Of a stretch of DNA of 64,000 nt, positions 59,172 through 64,000 are shown piece after piece; the first letter of the stretch is position 1, and every line of letters starts with the position of its first letter. The notes beneath the pieces are model-generated. The model was given only the letters and a program-made list of their open reading frames with translations, did no database searches and was not told the origin of the DNA. Position numbers and translations under genes: made by a program. This stretch comes from Tiliqua scincoides (Eukaryota > Chordata > Lepidosauria > Squamata > Scincidae), in the NCBI RefSeq assembly GCF_035046505.1, contig NC_089821.1, positions 171,075,531 to 171,139,530 of the forward strand, read 5' to 3'.

Positions 59172-59703
59172 CCCAATCCTGAGCTGCCCGGTGCACGGGG
59201 CTGCCGCAGTGCCAAACATGGCATCCTGAGCACAACTGGACAGCCACTGGCAGCTCCTCAGGGGAAAGGGACATTCATTCCCTTCCCCCAGGTAAGGCAA
59301 GTAGCCCTGCACTGGGGCTACTTGATTCTGTGGCAGCTCTTTAGCCTGCGCAGAATCAAGGAGTCCCATGTCATTCCATACAGCCTGACATAGGGCTCTG
59401 CATCCATGGAGCTTAGTTTTGCCAGTTCTACCCGCCGCCCTGCTCCCTCCCCCGCCATGCCTTCCTCCACTCTCCGCCTGCCCCGGAGCACCTCCTTCCC
59501 ACCTCCCCCCATGCCCCAACTAACCTCTCTGCTGCTAGGTGCTTCACACAAAGCACCTGGTGGTGGATCATCGGCCTCCAACTGACACTGTCCCAGTGCA
59601 GGCTCTTGACTGGTGTTAACCCCTGCAAGTGTGCCTTATTGCACATTTGCAACAGTGCATTCCAGCGGGGAGCTGGTGTGCACTGCATAGGATTGGGTCT
59701 TTA
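59172..59703. mobile_element. Large GC-rich MITE, second subfamily
   Basis: The ends AACCCAATCCTGAGCTGCC and CTGCATAGGATTGGGTCTTT are inverted. The interior GGCAGCTCCTCAGGGGAAAG and CCGCCCTGCTCCCTCCCC resembles 41258-41825. Confidence 0.75.
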
Positions 59704-61733
59704 GTTTCCAATTTTACTTACTCCAGATGATAATTCCTGCCCACCATGACACTCTTGTCCTTGAAAAGTGATGGATTTGGTCTTGACAATGCATCGGTTA
59801 CCCACTTAGAGTCAGGGTCAAAAGCCAAGAGCCACTTGCGTCAGCTGAACCTTGTTGGATGATGTCACTATTTCAATTCATTGAGTCCTGGTCACCTGAA
59901 CATTCTTACTTGCCTTTTGACCCTAGTTAAGTGGGCAAGAATGGACATATACTAGCTCCAGCAGGAGGGATTTACCTCCACCCCCTGCTGACTTAGTGGT
60001 GGCAGCAAAGGACGGAGTTGATTCAGCAGGCCGCTGTTGCCCATGCACAACCTCTGAATGCCTTCTGGGATGAAGGAGCTTGATCCCTAACCAATGGAAA
60101 ATGTGCTATTCCCCTAATGGTAGTGATCTTAAATTATTCACTACTCTATTTTAGGACAAAGAGAAGGGAAGTTCTGGAGGTTTCACCACATAGTTGTAAG
60201 TTGAAGCAGACTTGGGGAATTGCTTCAGCTTTGTGCACAAGCTGGAATTATTCACAAATGAGCTTGACGTGTATTACCAAAGACAGCATTTGAGAAGGAA
60301 GAGGAAGAGAAGCTGGCCAAGTCTTGACAGAAGCAATCATTCTATAACAAGGCAAAATACATTATAATCACATTAATGCTTTCTCCTTTCTTATCCTGTG
60401 ACCTTAGTGTGCAAAGTCTCAATGATATGAACATACGAAGCGCATGCAAATGCTAAGAAGAAACTGCCAACGAAACAATGTTAGAGCCTTCAAGGAAAGG
60501 TACCAGATGGCCCAGGAGAGGTAAGTAACAAGCTTTTTTTTTACTTACCTCCCCTTAGGCTGCCTGGTCTCTAATGGGTCTCCTCATACCTATGGCAGTT
60601 CTTTTGCTAAGTCCAAGGAGACTCCTGGAGGTGGATTCAGGCCAGGAAGGGGGGATAGGAACTTGGAGTGTGCTGTTGCCACCATGATCCTCCCCCTCCC
60701 CAAACAATGACCCACAGAACAATGGAGCGACGTTCACACCATCATTCTTATGAGTTACGCTGATGGATTGCAAGACCTGCCCGGGCAGAACTGGGTTGCC
60801 CATGTGCAAAGTAATTCCTTGTTATTGTAAGCTGCTCTGAATGCTTAATTCAGAAAAGGCTTCTAAAGACTGGTCTAAATAAATCAATATTTTCACACAA
60901 AACTGATAACAATGTGATGGTGAATTAGTCTGCTGGCTTGATTAAAGAATCCAGTACAATAAATAGATATCATGGAGACATATATTCCAGGCATTTGGAG
61001 AGGCTTCTGCTTTCCTCAGAGATACGATCATATCTCCCACAGTTTCAGTTTGGCTCTCAACCTTAACACAGGACAGCTGAGACCGATCAATTGGCTTTGA
61101 CTGCAGCCCCTGCAACTAAAGTCACTTTCCACCCTGGATAACTCTACACATTGCCTGAGACCCCTCAGTAAATAAAAAGAAGAGGCACATCCATGCATCA
61201 CACTGGGGGCTGCACTCATAAGGTACAACACTGGTGTGGTTTTGACAGTGCCCCTTCTTGGAGCAGCATCAGTACTAAGGCTGGTGTCAGATCCAGGTGC
61301 AATGTAAGGGCATAAGCTGTGATGACAGGGACCCCACGGCTGATCAGCTGAGCTCCTGTGACAAAGGGCTGGCACAATGCAGTGCTAGTAGCAGACGACT
61401 CATGTGCAGCAACCAGTGAGCTCAGATAGGGATGCACGTCCTTTTCTGCATCTATAGGTTCATGCAGGCACTACAATCATTGGACCTTGAGAAGCATCAT
61501 GATGCGGATATAATCTCACAGCCAGATGTAAATCTGCACCTGCATTGGCTGAGTGTGCCAAAGTCTGCTCCCATAAGGCTCTACTTTGCTGGATCAGGAT
61601 AACTCACCCCAATTTAATCTCATTAAAGGCACACTGAACTGGAAAGTCTTAATCCACATATTGTTAGTGCATTAAGCTGCTGATTATCAGTCATATTGGC
61701 TTTGGTCTCCATACTATTCAGAATAGCTTATTC
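59704..61733. other. Intron 1 DNA with a faint MITE relic
   Basis: 60545-60730 (AAGTCCAAGGAGACTCC, GGATTCAGGCCAGGAAGG) resembles the GC-rich MITEs. The rest is unique-looking. No exon seen. Confidence 0.4.
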
Positions 61734-61855
61734 CAGTGGTTGTCAAAGTGGTGGGTCGCAACCCACCATTGGAACCTAAAAGGTTCACTTTTCCCTTAAG
61801 GGGAGTGACCCATAAATGGGTGTCCTGATGGCGCTCTAGTGATTGTGGCACTGCA
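61734..61855. mobile_element. hAT-like MITE fragment
   Basis: CAGTGGTTGTCAAAGTGGTG then GGTCGCAACCCACC is the left end of the 13773-type hAT MITE. No right end found. Confidence 0.5.
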
Positions 61856-63716
61856 GGCACCCAGGGGCATTTACACAGAGCTGGCGCATTTACACATACA
61901 CAACTCAACAGAGCAGCCTACTGGAGGATCCTGGAGACTCGCAGCCCCCTCCACGAGCCTCCCCTCCACTGCCGTTAGCTCCAATCTGCAGTCGGAGCCC
62001 ACTTCTGGTTTGTGGTCGGAGCTGCACAGAACAGCTGAATCAAAACAATAACCCTTCCCTGCCTCCTGGCTGGAACTTTCCTGCTGCTTACCTGGTATGA
62101 ATGATGACCCCACAAGGTCTTTCATGCTACAAAAAAAATAAGCAAGCATACCGAAACACAGACAGTCTTGAGTCTGCATGTGTGGGGACTGAGTGCCAAG
62201 TCAATGGCCTCAGACTCGAGTCAGTGTCAGAGTCATTGACGCAGGTGACACGTGTATATGAGTCAGCAAAAAATACATGTTTTTGTGACTCGTACTAAAG
62301 TCACCTGAGTTACCATCTCAAGTAATGATAATATAATAATTACTGGGACATACAAGGAGACTCCCAGGAGAATACCTGAAGCATGTTTGGGTCACAGTGC
62401 TGGCCTTTCCAAGGTTTCCTTGCTCACTACTAAAGGACTTTATGGAGAAGGGGAAGAAGGTGACAAAAGGATCTCCCTCTGTTCCCTGTTGTGTCTTTCC
62501 CTACCCCATGAACTCTTCATATATCCCCACTTGCATCTTTTACTATTAAACCTCGTAAAACTAATAAAATCTGAGTTTGTGAACAAGACCCAGAACACAT
62601 TCACATGCTCTACAGTTTCACGGATGTCAATAGCTACTATTAAGGCAGGTATATGTTCCTGTGTGACATACATATTTCTGATAGTAGTGGGTGCCTTATG
62701 TGAATCACTGTATCTTGTGCAGGAACAGGGAAGTTAATCAGCCACTACAGCCACCTTCGAGTGATGGAGGTTACTGTAAACTGACACAGAACAAACTACA
62801 TATGTTTACATCTTGAACCCCATGAAATGATAGTTTATCTTCAGTAAATACTTTTGGTTATCTGACAAGAGCAGGTCAAAGGTTCCAGGAGTTTCCTCTT
62901 GAAATTACTGAGTGCTCTTTCTGATGACTGATAATTGAAAGCAGAGGCTGGAAATATCAAATGTGGGATGTGACAGATAAGTCACAGATAAATGCAAAGA
63001 CTCTGGTTCCTACTCACTCAAAGGGCAGAGGCCCCAGGAATTAGCTATTGTGTTACTGGGACCAGACAGAGACATCAAACGGTTATCTCTTCCTTTCTCT
63101 ATCTTCCACTTTCCACCAGCCAACTGCCAGGAACTTGCTCTCACGCATCCTTCGCTTCTTCTTTGTGAATTCAAAGTGAGACATGAGAACGACGGAACTT
63201 CCACAAAATAAGTGAAGAAAAGAGTTAAGAGTTGGATCAGAACAAACACCTACGCATGCTTTCTTCTGTAAGTAAGCATTTTAAATCAAAACTCTGTGCG
63301 CTACAACCGCTTGGATGTTGTATGCTAATGCTACACATATTCTAACTCATGGGATTACATAGCAAAAGAGGAGCAAAATGCCACCATATCTAATCCCTCT
63401 CCAAGGCAGAATCATTCACAAGTTAGTCTTGTGAATCCAGGCCAGAAATACAGGGCTGTGTGTATGCCACAATCCCACACCAGCATCTTCTCCAGCTGCA
63501 GGCAAGTTCAGTATGGGTCAGCCAGAGCCCACAGATATAAATTTCCTGACTTGTCATGGGACAGGTTCTGCTCACATGCCCCACAGACGTCCATGCGCAA
63601 ATCTGACAGTAACCTGAATAAACTGAACATGTATGACTATGCTGGTTGCAAGGCAATCCCAGCTTCACAAATTGCAGTCACAGTAATAGCAACTGCAGGC
63701 AGATCATACTCTACAG
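61856..63716. other. Intron 1 DNA, nothing firm
   Basis: 62185-62300 is a short stretch with repeated GAGTCA/GACTC words that may be an old foldback element. No exon or promoter recognised. Confidence 0.4.
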
Positions 63717-63840
63717 CAGAAGTGTCAAACTCATTTCATACAGAGGGCCGAATAGCATTCATGATGCCTGCTGAGCACTGAAAGTGATGTCATTAAGCAG
63801 GAAGTGATGTCATTGAACAGTCTTATGTTTGACACCCCTG
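63717..63840. mobile_element. hAT MITE (124 bp) with exact duplication
   Basis: The ends CAGAAGTGTCAAACTCAT and ATGTTTGACACCCCTG are inverted, and CTCTACAG is duplicated exactly at 63709-63716 and 63841-63848. GAAGTGATGTCATT occurs twice inside. Confidence 0.92.
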
Positions 63841-64000
63841 CTCTACAGCAATTATAGTTGCTAGGATGAATGTTGGAAGTGTGATACTCCCCACGTCAGA
63901 ACTGGAAGCAACAACTTCTGAATGGAACAGAGAGAGAATGAACAGCATTCCACCTTGTTTCTCACATCTCTAGGTTCCAAACAGGACTTTTGAGCATAGC

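Noticed and set aside
57881-64000. BMP5 exon 1 or promoter
   Set aside because: I found no signal peptide, BMP propeptide start or CpG-rich promoter on the minus strand here, so exon 1 must lie beyond the window.

Overview
The window is vertebrate genomic DNA, most likely from a squamate reptile (lizard). The evidence is CR1 LINE copies, 5S-rRNA-derived SINEs, a tRNA-derived SINE type familiar from lizards, and dense small hAT-, Harbinger- and Tigger-like DNA transposons. The species cannot be named from the sequence. Only one host gene is supported: BMP5 (bone morphogenetic protein 5, a secreted TGF-beta-family ligand) on the minus strand. Exons 2 to 7 lie at 57688-57880, 48624-48772, 36129-36326, 31223-31299, 30719-30829 and 22932-23081 (stop codon included). 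Exon 1, with the start codon and signal peptide, lies beyond position 64000. All splice sites are GT/AG, the phases fit, and all seven cysteines of the mature cystine-knot domain are present.

Layout. Positions 1 to about 22300 are intergenic DNA downstream of BMP5 and are rich in small transposons. They include a LINE 3' end with an RT-carboxyl-terminal ORF (7035-8032). They also include a nested stack at 10619-12895, in which a hAT element holds a LINE fragment (itself split by a 902-bp solo LTR) and a 5S SINE. A 5'-truncated CR1 lies at 19191-20470. Positions 22370-22931 hold the probable BMP5 3' UTR. Intron 6 (23082-30718) holds a 2184-bp GC-rich insertion flanked by exact 38-bp direct repeats. 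Intron 5 is only 393 bp and contains a CR1 tail. Introns 4 and 3 hold SINEs, MITEs, microsatellites and AT-rich low-repeat stretches that may be regulatory. Exon 3 is bracketed by CR1 copies in opposite orientations (44606-46440 minus, 49500-53375 plus). Introns 2 and 1 hold further MITEs.

No RNA genes, CRISPR arrays, operons or intact mobile-element genes were found. Most open frames are chance frames in repeats, introns or microsatellites. The most notable structural signals are the 38-bp-flanked insertion, the 3' tail shared by the LINE and the 5S SINEs, the TNA-duplicating MITE families with GGGC..CAATCCTA ends, the inverted CR1 pair around exon 3, and an 80-bp near-pure G tract inside a CR1 ORF1. 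All identifications come from reading the sequence and from memory of the families; no database search was run.
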